A stretch of 64,000 bases of DNA from Ziziphus jujuba (lineage: Eukaryota > Streptophyta > Magnoliopsida > Rosales > Rhamnaceae), in contig NC_083388.1 of NCBI RefSeq assembly GCF_031755915.1, positions 15,388,501 through 15,452,500 on the forward strand. The letters are read 5' to 3'. Both the position numbers and the translations under genes were made by a program. The notes beneath the pieces were generated by a model. That model saw only the letters and a program-made list of their open reading frames with translations. It made no database searches and was not told the origin of the DNA. Below, piece after piece: positions 46,907 through 58,482 of this stretch (the first letter of the stretch is position 1; every line of letters begins with the position of its first letter).

Positions 46907-49421
46907 GCTTAGCAGAAAAGATAAAAATTGTACCATTACTGTTGTATTGACATATTTTAAAGTCCAAATTTTCTAATAGGGTTGCCTTTATAATCATTAC
47001 AAAATCATTACAAGCACATCATTCTCTAGAAAACAGCAACAAACTGAACTAACCAAAAGAGAGAGCAAAAGAGAACTTAAAATCAATAAACAAAATATAT
47101 ATTCCCAGCAAATTTGGCTCATGATCAATTATCACAGAAAATTGGAAAGCCTACATGTCTTTGCCAGATACATACCACGGATACTGAAGCAACAAGGTCA
47201 TACATCATTATCCCTGCATCTGCTAGGGCAAGACTGGCGCATGATATCACAACAGGAAGATCACCTGTAAGCAAAACATATAGAGCCCATCAACAAAGTC
47301 ATCAGCAATATTAATTGAGTACTCTGCGACTAGATTAAATATTAGATTACCCCACAGAAATACAAATTTCTCCAGGCAGATAAGATATTGAAATGATCAC
47401 TTCATTTCTTCTATTTTCAAAATGACTCCAAATGGACATTCAATAGTTTTCTTTATATTATTAAAGGTTTAACTCCTTTTCTACAACAAGACCTGTATCC
47501 TACATCAACTACATGCTGGCCTATTGACGAGTACCGGCTAGCTGCCAATATTTAAATTTCACTTGAGGACAGATTTAATACTGTGCTAAACATGAGTCTA
47601 CAAAGCATTAAATACTAGTTTCAGAAGCCAACATAATTAAGGAATAGATACACCAGCCTGGTATAAGTAACGGTGTGACTTGATAGGAAATAAATAGTGA
47701 ACTTAAACAGCTCCACTTGCCAACAAACTCATCTTCTACATAAAATATAAGCAAATGTATCTACCATGTAATTCTTCATTCAATGCTACAATAACTAATA
47801 ACAAAGAAGCTTTCATCCAAAGTACAAATTCTTAAACAAATCACTAGAACATGCAAGAAAGTTTACATATGGGCAATTGGTATTCAAACAAAAACAAACT
47901 TAAAAAAAAATAAAAAAATAAAAAATAAAAAAAGAAAGGCAAAATATGCACCAAGAAATACATAGACATGAGATTTTAGTTTCAGTGACTCTGCAATTTG
48001 GAGAAATAAATTATGAATAAGGAAAACTACACTGAACAATGGGAAGTAAAAATAAATGATCTTATATGATTATATCTAATGAATCCACTATAACTTTTCT
48101 TCTCTTCTCTGTCCTTTCATTTCTTTTTTTTTTTTTTCTTTTTACTGTTGTTTTTCTTCTGGAACAAAACTTCAAAGAGAAGAAGGAATATGAGTTTACA
48201 TGTTAATAAAAAATTACAAACTTACTGCCCCCTGATTCCAAGACCAATGCAAAGACATCCACAGTTGTTTTGGGGAAACTTTCCAATATGATGGCACCCT
48301 CCAAAGATTTATGAAGCATGGAAGAAAACTCTTTGTGGTCTGATCCCTAACAGAAAGGAGCTCAAATATTAGATGCAACTAATAAATTAAGTGGAAAAAG
48401 AGACGCTAAAAAAGACAGTTCTACAATTCAATAATGCAGTTAACTCAATACCTGTCCACGAACTGGGGTGGCAAAAGTTGTATAGCTAACATTACAATTC
48501 AAGCGTCCTACATCACTATACATCATTGCCTTCTTGCTCTCTCTTGGCCCAAATCTGAGCCAACCAAGACAAATAAATGTCAAACTCACCTGCATATAAC
48601 TCATGCATAAAAATTTCTACTTGTTTCTTGCTTGTTAAAATAATAAGGAAATAGAAGTGAGACATTGTCACCAAACAACAGAGCACAACCAATGATCAAA
48701 ACCGTACGCTAAATGGTGTTAGTAAGTGATCAAACAAAACCCAGTATTAGAAAATCAGATATCAGGAAGAAAATTACTCGTTAAAAGGAATACTCACACA
48801 GACACAATGACCTTGGTATTTCCAAACTCTGCATAAGCAGATCCTGAAGCAGCATTTACAGCACCAGTCCTGAAAACTTCAAGTTACCAACAAATAGAAT
48901 TTTATTATTTAAGTGATAATAATGCATGCCTTTCAGTAAACAGAACCCAAATAGATAATGCAAATTACAGTTCTTTCAACCCAAGAAAGAATCCATCAGC
49001 TACAAGTTTGCAATACCAAACAAATTATATAGAAAGAAATAAACAAGAAAAAGCCCACATGAATAAACTGATAAATTTATATGAAAACACCAAATTAAGT
49101 AAGACAAAAGCTATGGAAGGTATAGAAACAAAACAACATTACATATACAATGATCAAAAACTAAATCCATCCTATAAAGAACGAACCCACAGAAACAATA
49201 AAACATACCCAGTAAAAAAAGTTGGAAAAGATTCAAATTGAAAAAGAATAATGGAAGTTGCATGGATAGAAAGGCTTACAGGCAGGTCTACACTGGTGGA
49301 AGCCGCGTCCATCGGGTCGGACCCAATCGACGTCGTTGGCTTTGAAAATAAGTGATTTGGTTTTCAGGGTTGACGGAGACGGAGAGTACGTGGTCGGAGT
49401 TGCTCCAGCTTTTCCGGCCAT
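45834..49421 (-). CDS. MTR3: Exosome complex core subunit MTR3 (RRP41-like)
   Basis: MTR3 is one of six RNase PH-type proteins forming the ring of the RNA exosome, the 3'-to-5' RNA-decay complex of nucleus and cytoplasm. In Arabidopsis the homologue, At4g27490, is also called RRP41L. Exons, minus strand: 49421-49280, 48876-48798, 48554-48452, 48346-48226, 47264-47176, 46417-46268, 45923-45834. They join in phase to 257 aa; the Arabidopsis protein is about 256 aa. Landmarks: MAGKAGATPTTYSP, DWVRPDGRGFHQCRPAFFRT, GSAYAEFGNTKVIVSVFGPR, GRLNCNVSYTTFATP, GSDHKEFSSMLHKSLEGAI, SGGSDLPVVISCASLALADA, YEVTQLTVTGEWSTPKINE. Exon 2 was started at 48876, not at the nearer AG at 48870, because only that choice avoids a stop and restores CRPAFFRTGAV. 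All introns are GT-AG. No damage seen. Confidence 0.95.
46857..46902 (+). repeat. AG microsatellite in MTR3 intron 5
   Basis: About 22 uninterrupted AG units within the intron between exons 5 and 6. It explains the leucine/serine-rich open frame on the minus strand. Confidence 0.9.
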
Positions 49422-49554
49422 TACGCGGCGACTATTTCTCTCTCTCTCTCGCTCTGTGGGTGTTACACTCCTTTTGAGCTCTCCAGGTCTTTCTAGCCCT
49501 GAATACGACGGTGCGTTTTGCTCTCTTGTAGTTTGAAGGGTTCTATTTATTTTT

Positions 49555-50688
49555 GGGATATTGGCAGCCAAACACCCCAAATTTTATCAAAGTTAATATA
49601 TATACTAAACTTTTTTTTTACTTGCATGGTTAGTTTGTCTGCTAAAAATGCATAACAGAATAATCAAATGCTTTGCACGTGCTTAGCAAATAACAGAATG
49701 ATCAGGTACTTTACACGTGCTTAGCAAACGAAAATAAATCAAATACTTTTACTGTTTTCAATTTAAAAATTAGGGTTCCATTCTAGTTTGGGATTGTTTG
49801 ATGTTATTGAGAGTAGTGGTTTGGAATAAGAAGAAGAAGAAGAAAGGAAAAAAAAAAAGGATTTTGGGTTTGAAAAACACGAGGGGAAAAAGATGATCAA
49901 TGGAAGATAACAGTCATGGATGTGGAAGGATGAAGAAGAAGAAAGGATTTTTGAAATGAAGCTCTCTCTCTTCTCTCTCTCCTCTTTCTCTGTCTCTGTC
50001 ATCCGTTTTCTTAGTATACTCTCTCTTTCACTGTAACTCTCTCTGTCTTTCCTTTTTCTTTGTATATGTCCTCTTCTTTTTTTTTTTTTTTTTGTATAAC
50101 TCTCTGTGTCCTTATCTTTCTCTCCATTTTCTCTATCTCTGTCCTTTTTTTTTTTTTTTGTACTCTCTCTTTCTCCGTAAATCTCTTTGTCTGTCCCCTA
50201 TCTCTCTCTCTCCTCTTTCTCTGTCTTTGTCATGATTTTTTTTTTTGGTGTATTCTCTATTTCTTTGTAACTCTCTTTGTTTGTCTCTTCTATATCTAAG
50301 TGATATTTTAGGAAAGCAAAATTCCATTTTAGCAATGGAGGAGCTTCTTTCTATCGATTTTTTCCAAATAATTTCAGATCTATCTATTTTTTCCATCAAA
50401 CAATATTTCTTGCATTTTTTTTTCTTGTCTTTTCCCTTTTTTCCCCTTAATTTTTTTCCTCCACATTACTTGAGCTTCAAACAGAGCTTAAAAGTTATAA
50501 AATTACATGATTTATCCTCGTTTAATGAGCACATACAAAGCATCTAATACTTCCATTATGCATTTTTAACAGAGAGCTAACGGTGCAAGCAAAAAGAAAA
50601 TTTGAGGTACAAAATGCCAAAAAAAAAAAATTTAGGATGCAATGTGTCAACCGCCATAAAATTCGGGATGCTTGACTGCCAATATCAT
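49555..50688. mobile_element. Mutator-like non-autonomous element with 9-bp target duplication
   Basis: TTTATTTTT at 49546-49554 and again at 50689-50697 flanks a 1134-bp insert with long imperfect inverted ends. The left end reads GGGATATTGGCAGCCAAACA then CCCCAAATTTTATC, and later CTGCTAAAAATGCATAACAG. The right end, reverse-complemented, reads ATGATATTGGCAGTCAAGCA then TCCCGAATTTTATG, and later CTGTTAAAAATGCATAATGG. Inverted ends over about 100 bp with a 9-bp duplication fit the Mutator superfamily. The interior has degenerate TC-rich repeats (CTCTTTCTCTGTCTYTGTCAT units at 49975-50290) and no transposase. The insert starts only 134 bp upstream of the MTR3 start codon. The duplication is low-complexity, so chance is not excluded. 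Confidence 0.65.
49975..50290 (+). repeat. Degenerate TC-rich tandem repeats inside the element
   Basis: Units of roughly 75-110 bp share CTCTCTCCTCTTTCTCTGTC, a T run and GTAAYTCTCTYTGTCTG-like blocks. The clearest pair is 49975-50048 and 50204-50287. Confidence 0.6.
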
Positions 50689-50710
50689 TTTATTTTTCAA
50701 TGGGGACGCA

Positions 50711-50829
50711 TTTTTATTCTTAGCTCTGTTTGGTTTATACAATTTGTAACAAGGTATACACCTAAACCTATTTTTATTCTTAGCTCTGTTTGGTTTATAC
50801 AATTTGTAACAAGGTATACACCTAAACCT
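50711..50829 (+). repeat. Perfect 60-bp tandem duplication
   Basis: TTTTTATTCTTAGCTCTGTT then TGGTTTATACAATTTGTAAC and AAGGTATACACCTAAACCT occur twice with a 60-bp period and no mismatch, just outside the right border of the Mutator-like element. Confidence 0.95.
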
Positions 50830-50950
50830 GGATAAAATTCCATTTACCAAATCAAAAAAAAAAAAAAAGGATTAAATTCCTCCTCCCCTTTATTATTATT
50901 ATTTTTTAAAAATTCTCTCCTTTGCTTCAGATAATACTTGTAATCCCCAA

Positions 50951-50993
<43 letters not shown>

Positions 50994-52271
50994 ATTGTAG
51001 CAAGTAGTAGTTGTCCACCTGCCAGTGTGCATTTATATTACTTTACAAGATTTATAAATTGAAATTTTTGACATTAAATTAAAATATTTTCCACAGCAAG
51101 GTGATAAAGCAATAATGCTCAAAATGTCTTAAAGTCTGATGAATTGCAATTGCAAAATAATTTCAATTAAAGTCTAGCAATAATTCTTCTGATGAATTTT
51201 AAAACATGAAAATGATTTTAACATGATATTTTGAAAAAATATTGTTGAATATGCAAACTTATTTGAAATATCATTGTTTTCTTGAAAAGTAGATATATAA
51301 AAATATATATTTCTTTGTAGGTAAATTTTCTTAAGTCATAATCAAAATTATTATCTTAAAATGACAAATCTTTTGTTCATAAGTTATGCTATCTACATGC
51401 AGTTCCTTTTTTCAGTTTCAATATAAAAATAAATAAAACAAAAAAAAAAATATTATAAGCTGGTTTTTCAGAAAAGAGAGGATCATTTCAAGGAAATCTC
51501 ATCTGGTTTGACTGGTGGTTTGATTTCTCTTGTTCATGTTTTCACCTCTATTTGTAGAACTTCTAACTTTTTATGAAAACAATTTTTTTTAATCTTTTAA
51601 ATTTTGTCAATTTCTTCTTTCCTTTGGTAGAATCTAAGCCTCAAACATATTCTTAAAATACAAAACCAAACAAACTAGAATTTCTTCACAGCTAAGAAAA
51701 AAAATATACAGAGGCAAGAATTACTGCCAGTCTAGCACATTTGCATTAAGAATTTGAGACACTAGTTAGTTCAAACATAAGCACATAAGAGATGAAAGAA
51801 GCGGATGAAGAATTGAACAATGTGTTTTTACAATATATCTTCAACTCCAACCTTACCGGTCTAATAAAAATACACAAATTTTGAAGGATACCCACAAATG
51901 AGGAAGCATCAAAGGCCAAAAATCAGAAAGCAAAAAAGTCAAAATTACGTAGTGTTTTTTTTTTTCCTTTTGTTATTATTATTATTTTTTAAATGATCTC
52001 TTCTATGGAAAGCTACTCAAAGAAATTGGGGTAAATTTATAACGTATATGCAGCATTAGGGAGGGGGAGGCCCAGGTTCAAAGAGTGGAGGACAGCAGCT
52101 TCTAAATATACCACAGCAGCAAAGAAACCAGAAACTGCAGAAGAGTAAAGAAAACCAAAACGAAAATAAAATAAACGGAATAAATAAATTACATTAATCT
52201 TATAAGGTCAAATTTTGACTTCAATAACATTTTTGCTTTCATCATTGAGGACAGAAAGAGAGAAAACCAAT

Positions 52272-52358
52272 TTACCATGATGCCAATCCATCGTCAGGGG
52301 GAGGAGCTGGGTCTAGCAGCGGTGCACTTGGTGGTGGTGGTGGTGGCGGTGGATCCAT
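52272..52358 (-). other. Proline-rich short open frame downstream of NCRK, status unknown
   Basis: On the minus strand ATG at 52358 opens MDPPPPPPPPSAPLLDPAPP followed by PDDGLASW and a TAA at 52272. The patch is far richer in GC than its neighbours, which hints at coding. It could be a last exon of an alternative NCRK transcript, a separate small gene or 3' UTR. A second patch with a good donor (GAAA|GTAAGG at 52698) reads DTQAAVSDIPDAVLSVNFLP at about 52770-52698, but its phase does not join this frame directly. Confidence 0.3.
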
Positions 52359-53043
52359 TAATTTGGAAGTGAAACTATGTGACATAGAGCAACTTGAAGG
52401 AAGTTTTAATGGCTTTTATATATCTGATGTTTGTGCACCATCCTTTCCTCTAGTCATATATCCATCTACCATTCAAAGGAAGTCCAAAGACTGCAAAAAT
52501 CGGTGGCCAACTAACTCATCAATAAAGTCAACTCTGCAAAAATGATCATATTATGCATATGGACAACTAATCTACCTGCTGAGACTTACCAAAACTTTTG
52601 CTAATCACATAGCATTTTCAAAGACATGTATGGAAAGAGTGTGTAAGAGAGTCAAAGTTTCATTTCAGAGAAGGGAAATGATCAGACTAAGCCTTACTTT
52701 CTGATGGAAGAAAATTGACGGAAAGTACTGCATCTGGAATGTCGGAAACAGCTGCCTGAGTGTCTCTCTCTTTGACAAATGGTATAAGAAGGGAACATAG
52801 TTATAGTGCACAACCATTTCTATCAAGTATGGTATGGGAAAAGAACCGATTCAAGGCTGGAAATAAATATCAACTCTTGAAACAAATTTTTCAGTGCTAT
52901 AACTCTATGGAAAAACTCAAGACAAACAACATATGATCGAATCCATATTTTTCTTTCTTCCTTTTTTTTATGAAAAAAAAAAAAAAAAAAAGAATTTGAA
53001 TTTTGATAGCTATCCTCTTTATATAAACAATCGAGGACGCAAA

Positions 53044-53107
53044 TACATTCAAGATGATTTACATGCTAAAACTAATACATTCAAGATGATTTATATGCTA
53101 AAACTAA
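53044..53107 (+). repeat. 32-bp tandem duplication
   Basis: TACATTCAAGATGATTTAYA followed by TGCTAAAACTAA occurs twice, 32 bp apart, with one difference. It lies just downstream of the NCRK stop, probably in its 3' UTR. Confidence 0.85.
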
Positions 53108-53279
53108 CATACAGCCCATGAAGTTCTCTTTCCTTTTCACAGAAAAACTGAGTAAAAAAAATTAACAAATCCTCAGAGACTCGCTTTCTTCTATTATAAT
53201 TTCTTCGAGTAAACTCTAAAAAAGAAAGTAACAGCAACAAACTTGTACAAAAGACGTGATATTCTAGTACTTGCTTTGT

Positions 53280-56200
53280 CTAAGCCCCGTATTTTTGTTG
53301 GGTAGTATGACCAGGGGAATACACATTTCCCATGCAGAATGCTTCAAACCGAGGCTCAGTTATATCTACTGCTTCATCATCTGAGGCACGCCCACTCCTA
53401 GCTTTTAAAGTCAAGAGGATCAATCTCTCCACATACTCAGCTGACAAAGTGTTTTCATTATTGTTTTCAACACACAAAGTACGTTCAATATCTAGTGGCA
53501 GTGAACATCGAGCTGACAATTTCCTGGACAGCACTCGCCTTAGCTCCTCAGAATCTTTTGGAACCCCCACATGCATTTCTTGGCTGGAAAGAGGACTCAA
53601 ATCAGGTTTTTCTATGTGGTGTTCACCTTTTATGCCATAAGCAGGTGATCTCTGCATAACAAGTGACAGGTCAAACATTAATTGGTGTTCTAATTGAAGG
53701 TAGGCAGAATTTTATATGTATCATATGCCATATGAGCAGTGATCCTCATATGAGAAACAAAATCTGGAATATATTAGAGTAGGAATAATATTTTCTTTTA
53801 CAAGGATCTAACTCAAATATTTATAGAACAACTTAAATCAACTATCATTCTTATGAAAGTTAATGAACCAAATCCCAAACCAGGAAGAAGGTAAGAATAA
53901 AAGGAAAACCAAATGGAAAGGTGCAATCAACATAACAAGAGAAAGGAAGAAGAGGAGCTCAAGCCACATTTAAACTTCAAATCTCAAGTATTTTTATTTT
54001 TATTCTTTTCGGTTGTTATTACCCACACAGTACATGGTATTTTACTCGAGAGTTTGGTGAAAATAAGAAGCAGATCTCGACAATCATTTTGAAATGCTAT
54101 TCAAGTTCCTATATTTAGGCTTTATTTTTTCAAGCTTACAAGCAACTTGAATTTTCTGGAAATTCTTCGTTGCTTTTATCAGAAAGCAAAGTGCTATATG
54201 CTTGCTACTGGCATGGAACTTATAAAAGGCAATTATGCACAACATCAGAAAGAGCATCAAAGTCATAGGTTTTTAAATATGCTTGTCCAAAGATTCTGTG
54301 GTTCGTAAAAATTTATCAGAAGGCCTTCACACAGTTTTCCAATAATAAAGCAGAAAAGAGATGAAATATCAACAATTAAATTGAGGAAACCCCCAGTGAT
54401 AGGCAAATTAGAGTTACTACATTTTAGTTCATAGAAAATACTTACCTGATAAAAATTTACGGGGATATTTGTCCTTCTAGACCTCTCTGGTGCAATAGTT
54501 GAAAGTATTTGAACAACTTCACTCATTGTTGGTCTAGCCTCAGGATCTAGGAGCAGGCATTCCTTTGCCAAGTAAGCCATAATTTGCATCTCATCTTCTG
54601 GGAATTTTCCATTCAAACGTGGGTCGGGCAGTTCAGTTATTACTCGTCTACTGTCCTGTAAGCGAGGAGTAGCCTAAAACAAGACAGGACACCTACCGCA
54701 TTAGCATGAACTAATTTTACAGTAGTTTTTAATTTTATTTTTATTTTTTTATAATTTAATGGTTAAGGAACAAGTTATTTGAACTGGTCTGGACCAAATT
54801 TAGCTAAAACAATGATAAAACAATCAAATTAGTGTTTGAGCCATTGTAAGTAGATGCGTTGAACATCCTAGTCGGGAAGCTCCAATACAATGCTTTAGTC
54901 CACACAAAACAAAAGAATTCAAACTGTACCAATAGAATAAAAGCTTTGATCCCTTGGTAAGTTTGATGCATTTAACTAATGGAGGTTTTCTTCAAAATAT
55001 ATATATATATATATATGATGCTGAGTGGTGATTTTCCATACCCATATAACAAGGCTTTCTTCTCCTTTCCCACTTAATTTATGAATGGGTTGACGACCAG
55101 TGATGAGCTCAAGAAGAACGACCCCAAAGCTGAAAACATCTGACTTAATAGAGGCTCTACCAACGATAGCATACTCTGGTGCAAAATAACCAAAAGTACC
55201 CTGCATCCTGGCTGGAGAACTGGAACAACTGGAGATACCATCAGCTTTCAAGTGTTTCGCCATACCAAGATCAGTTATCTGCATACATATGAAGTGGTTA
55301 CAGAACCTTTTATATGAGGGCCAACCGAGGATGATAGCATTGTCCAAAGAAAATCATGTGACTAGCAAAGATCATCATTTATGAAGACAAGATACTGACA
55401 AAATTCCAAGCAAATCATATTCCAATTTAAGATGATTGCCAGTGTGCCTTCATGTGAATTCCGTATATATTTATTTTCTAACAATGTGAACTGTTGAAGT
55501 TGATGCTAACTTAAGTTATTTGCTTTTCCTTTTAATCCTGCTAACTCATATTTTTGGTAATTTCTTGTTATGCATGTAGGGGCCTGCCTCAATTTTGTGG
55601 TTTTTGGATGTGAGAGAGACTGTATTTCTTAAGAGTACTTAATTGGGCATCGGCCCAATAGATTTTACTATTTTCCAGACAATATAACTACTAGTCTCTC
55701 TATATAGATTCTAAGATTTGTATGTAAATAATTGAAAGGAAACAAATCTTACCTTCGCTCGCCAATTTTCATCCAGAAGAATGTTTGTCGATTTGACATC
55801 TCGATGCAGAATTCGTGGAGCAGCTGCATCATGTAGATATTCCAAGCCCCTTGCAGCTCCAATTGCAATTGCAACTCGAGTTCCCCAGTCTAACTTTTTC
55901 CCTAAGGCTCCATCAAGGCAATCTCTCAGATTACCATTAGGCATGTACTCAAATACCAATAGCCTCTCAGCAGGTTTTCTATGGGACTCTGAACAGTAGC
56001 CAACCAAAGGCACCACATGGCAATGATGAAGTCTGGATAACAGCTCAATCTGAGCAAACAAAAACCATGTAAATTAACCAAGAATATGATGGAATATTAA
56101 GTAATTCTCTCGTTTTTATTTATTTATTTATTTTCTTTCCCTCAAGATAGTCATAAACACAATTCATGCAAACAAATTGCAAGATGAGGTATAACCTCTG

Positions 56201-57376
56201 TTAAAAACACAGCGTCTGCACCGGTTCCATTCTGATTTTTTAGTCGTTTAACTGCCACAATTCTTCTATCTTTGAGCTCTCCACGGTAAACATAGCTACT
56301 TCCCCCAACTCCTATAAGATTAGGATTTGAAAATTTTTCAGTTGCATTCTGCAACTCAGAGTATGAAAATTGAATAATTGCTCCATGTATTGTTCCTGCT
56401 TTGTCCCCAAAAAAGCAAGAATTCCTCTGAAAGCACCCTGTGAATCAGAAAATAAGGATTGAGTTATGGTAATTCAAGAACTGAAGCTCAGTATAACAAA
56501 AAGAGGATATAGTGCAAACCTTTCAGGTAAGGACAACTTGAGAGTTTTAAAATGCTAACCAGCTTTATGGTCCTTGGATTCACTCAATTGGGTTGGACCT
56601 CATAATTTAGTCATCACTATTGAGCAAATCCAAGGGTTCATCAAATATTGACTTCAAAATATTTATGAAACATGGAGTGGTTTTTACCTGTTATATGTTT
56701 AATGGGGGAATCTATAATAATTTTGGTTTCTGGCAGTGACCAAGTCTTATGGCTAATTAAATTGGTAGCACTATTGCAACTTGTTTCTCTGTCAGATGAG
56801 AATAAAGGCCGTTGAATAGGGCACTTATCTCTTCTATGATAATAGCATGCCACCGAGGCGAGAAATGCTACAGTTGTGACTATGACACATAGTAATAAAA
56901 TAATCACAACAACTTTACTCGATATATGCTTTTTTGAAGATTGCGCCTCACTGAGTGTTCCTGTCAAATAGCAACTAAGCTTCTTAGGACTTTGACATAA
57001 ATGACTTAGAATACTAAATTCAATTATCACACAGAAAACCAACAAACTAGCAGCATCAATAAGCACAAACACATAAGAAAAAAGTCATACAGCACAAGAT
57101 TTTTATATCAATAAAACAGAATCCAGGGTCCAAAAAATCTCTCTAGAACCGCACAATAATGAAGCATCATCCCTAATAAGGTAGGTTTGTCAACAAAAAT
57201 TTTAATTAAGGCTTTGGTTTAAGCATGATAAACAACCTAGCTTCATAAATAGAGCAAATCAATATTCATCTGCCACAAAGTGATGCTTAACCGTAATAAA
57301 CAACCTAGCTTCATAAATAGAGCAAATCAATATTCATCTGCCACAAAGTGATGCTTAACCACTCAGAAGGAACTTC

Positions 57377-57421
<45 letters not shown>

Positions 57422-58482
57422 CAGATGTGCAGTTACAGGCTGAAAAGCAGTTAGTATTATAACTGTCAGCCGCCACTTTTGGAAGTCTATCAGCAGAACA
57501 TATGCATGTCCATATAGTTGCGCTCCTATCATCTACATTGCAGGAAAGTACAATATACAGTATATGTGAAAAAAATTATAATGTTCAGAAATTGATGAAA
57601 AAGATATTCATATAAGTAACACATGAATACAAAGGTGTAATGAGAAATAGGTTAGTAAAAGCATTTCAATCTAAGAAGTCTTCACCCCAGTTTACCGATG
57701 ATAGAAGTATTGAATATTTTGGTAACTGTACCATAAGACCATCTTCCATATCACAGATGTTGCATCAGAACTTTTCTTAAACATCCATTACTTCATTTTA
57801 AAAATAAAATAAGATAAAATAAAATTAACCATACGGTTAGGAGTAAACATGCTGCACTATGCAGCTTCCCAATATACATTTGCCTTATCTAAAGGAACAA
57901 AAATTGTTAGTAGGTAAAGTTCAGTACTAGGTTTTATCAATAACAAATTTATACCATTAGAGTAAAGCTTTTGGTGATTATACCATAAAATTCAGCAGCA
58001 TACCCTGACTGCAATTACAGGATGTTGCACAGTTAGATTGAATAGTATCGCTCTGGTTTCCTTGATATGGTAAAGAGCATTTACATGTCCAGTTCTGAAT
58101 CACAGAGGTATTCGAAACTTTATCTGCCAACAAAAGAGAAATAAGGTACAAAGTAGGACTATTAGATATTACATATTAACCAGAAGCACTTCCACAGACT
58201 TTAAATGTAAAGAGTTCAAGACATTGCAAAGCAACAGGTTCTGCAGCTTTCTAGTATACTGTTAAATATTTTTAAATATTGTTAATGCTTGAGTGGATCT
58301 AGCAGATGAATTACAGATTATTAAATTGCCAAATTAGGCACTAAGATTCTGAAAGCTTGTCCATCATACAGGTGGAGTGGATTTTCTAAGTTATAATATC
58401 GTTTGAACTAACCACAAAGACTCTGCTGAATCCAAATGAAGCTGATGAGACAAGCAAGGACAACTTCCGTGTCGAACTTCAT
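53280..58482 (-). CDS. NCRK: Receptor-like serine/threonine kinase NCRK
   Basis: NCRK is a cysteine-rich receptor-like kinase reported in Arabidopsis to bind ROP GTPases at the plasma membrane and endosomes. Coding exons, minus strand: 58482-58413, 58123-58004, 57532-57422, 56960-56688, 56437-56196, 56049-55753, 55278-55042, 54673-54446, 53651-53280. They join in phase to 649 aa. Order: signal peptide [18 protein letters not shown] (1-23), two similar Cys-rich segments ending CATSCNCSQ and [10 protein letters not shown] (about 37-101), membrane segment [20 protein letters not shown] (about 117-140), kinase from [14 protein letters not shown], with [12 protein letters not shown] (about 233), [14 protein letters not shown] (about 354), ITDLGMAK and [13 protein letters not shown] replaces DFG. 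The last exon carries [15 protein letters not shown], a family tail. The start was chosen because it directly gives a signal peptide after a leader acceptor at 58500. All introns are GT-AG. Confidence 0.93.
57233..57368 (+). repeat. 68-bp tandem duplication in NCRK intron 3
   Basis: CAACCTAGCTTCATAAATAG followed by AGCAAATCAATATTCATCTG and CCACAAAGTGATGCTTAACC occurs twice without mismatch, 68 bp apart. It is intronic and recent. Confidence 0.95.
57379..57418 (+). repeat. AG/CT microsatellite abutting the NCRK exon 3 donor
   Basis: On the minus strand exon 3 ends ACATCTG at 57422 and the intron begins GTACTCTCTCT, running straight into about 20 CT units. The donor's +3 to +6 bases are therefore supplied by, or touch, the microsatellite. 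Confidence 0.85.

Larger units (their letters stand above)
50830..53279. other. Region between MTR3 promoter side and NCRK stop
   Basis: Mostly AT-rich non-coding DNA with ATT and TA microsatellites near 50893-50995. Its right part (about 52250-53279) should contain the 3' UTR of NCRK. Two coding-looking patches there are listed separately. Confidence 0.5.

Noticed and set aside
48798..48869. MTR3 exon 2 starting at the nearer AG (exon base 48869)
   Set aside because: It would create a TGA across the junction; the upstream acceptor (exon base 48876) restores CRPAFFRTGAV.
49233..49580. Longer MTR3 start at an upstream in-frame ATG (49580)
   Set aside because: The extra 53 residues are encoded partly by the Mutator-like element and a GA repeat; the family start MAGKxG lies at 49421.
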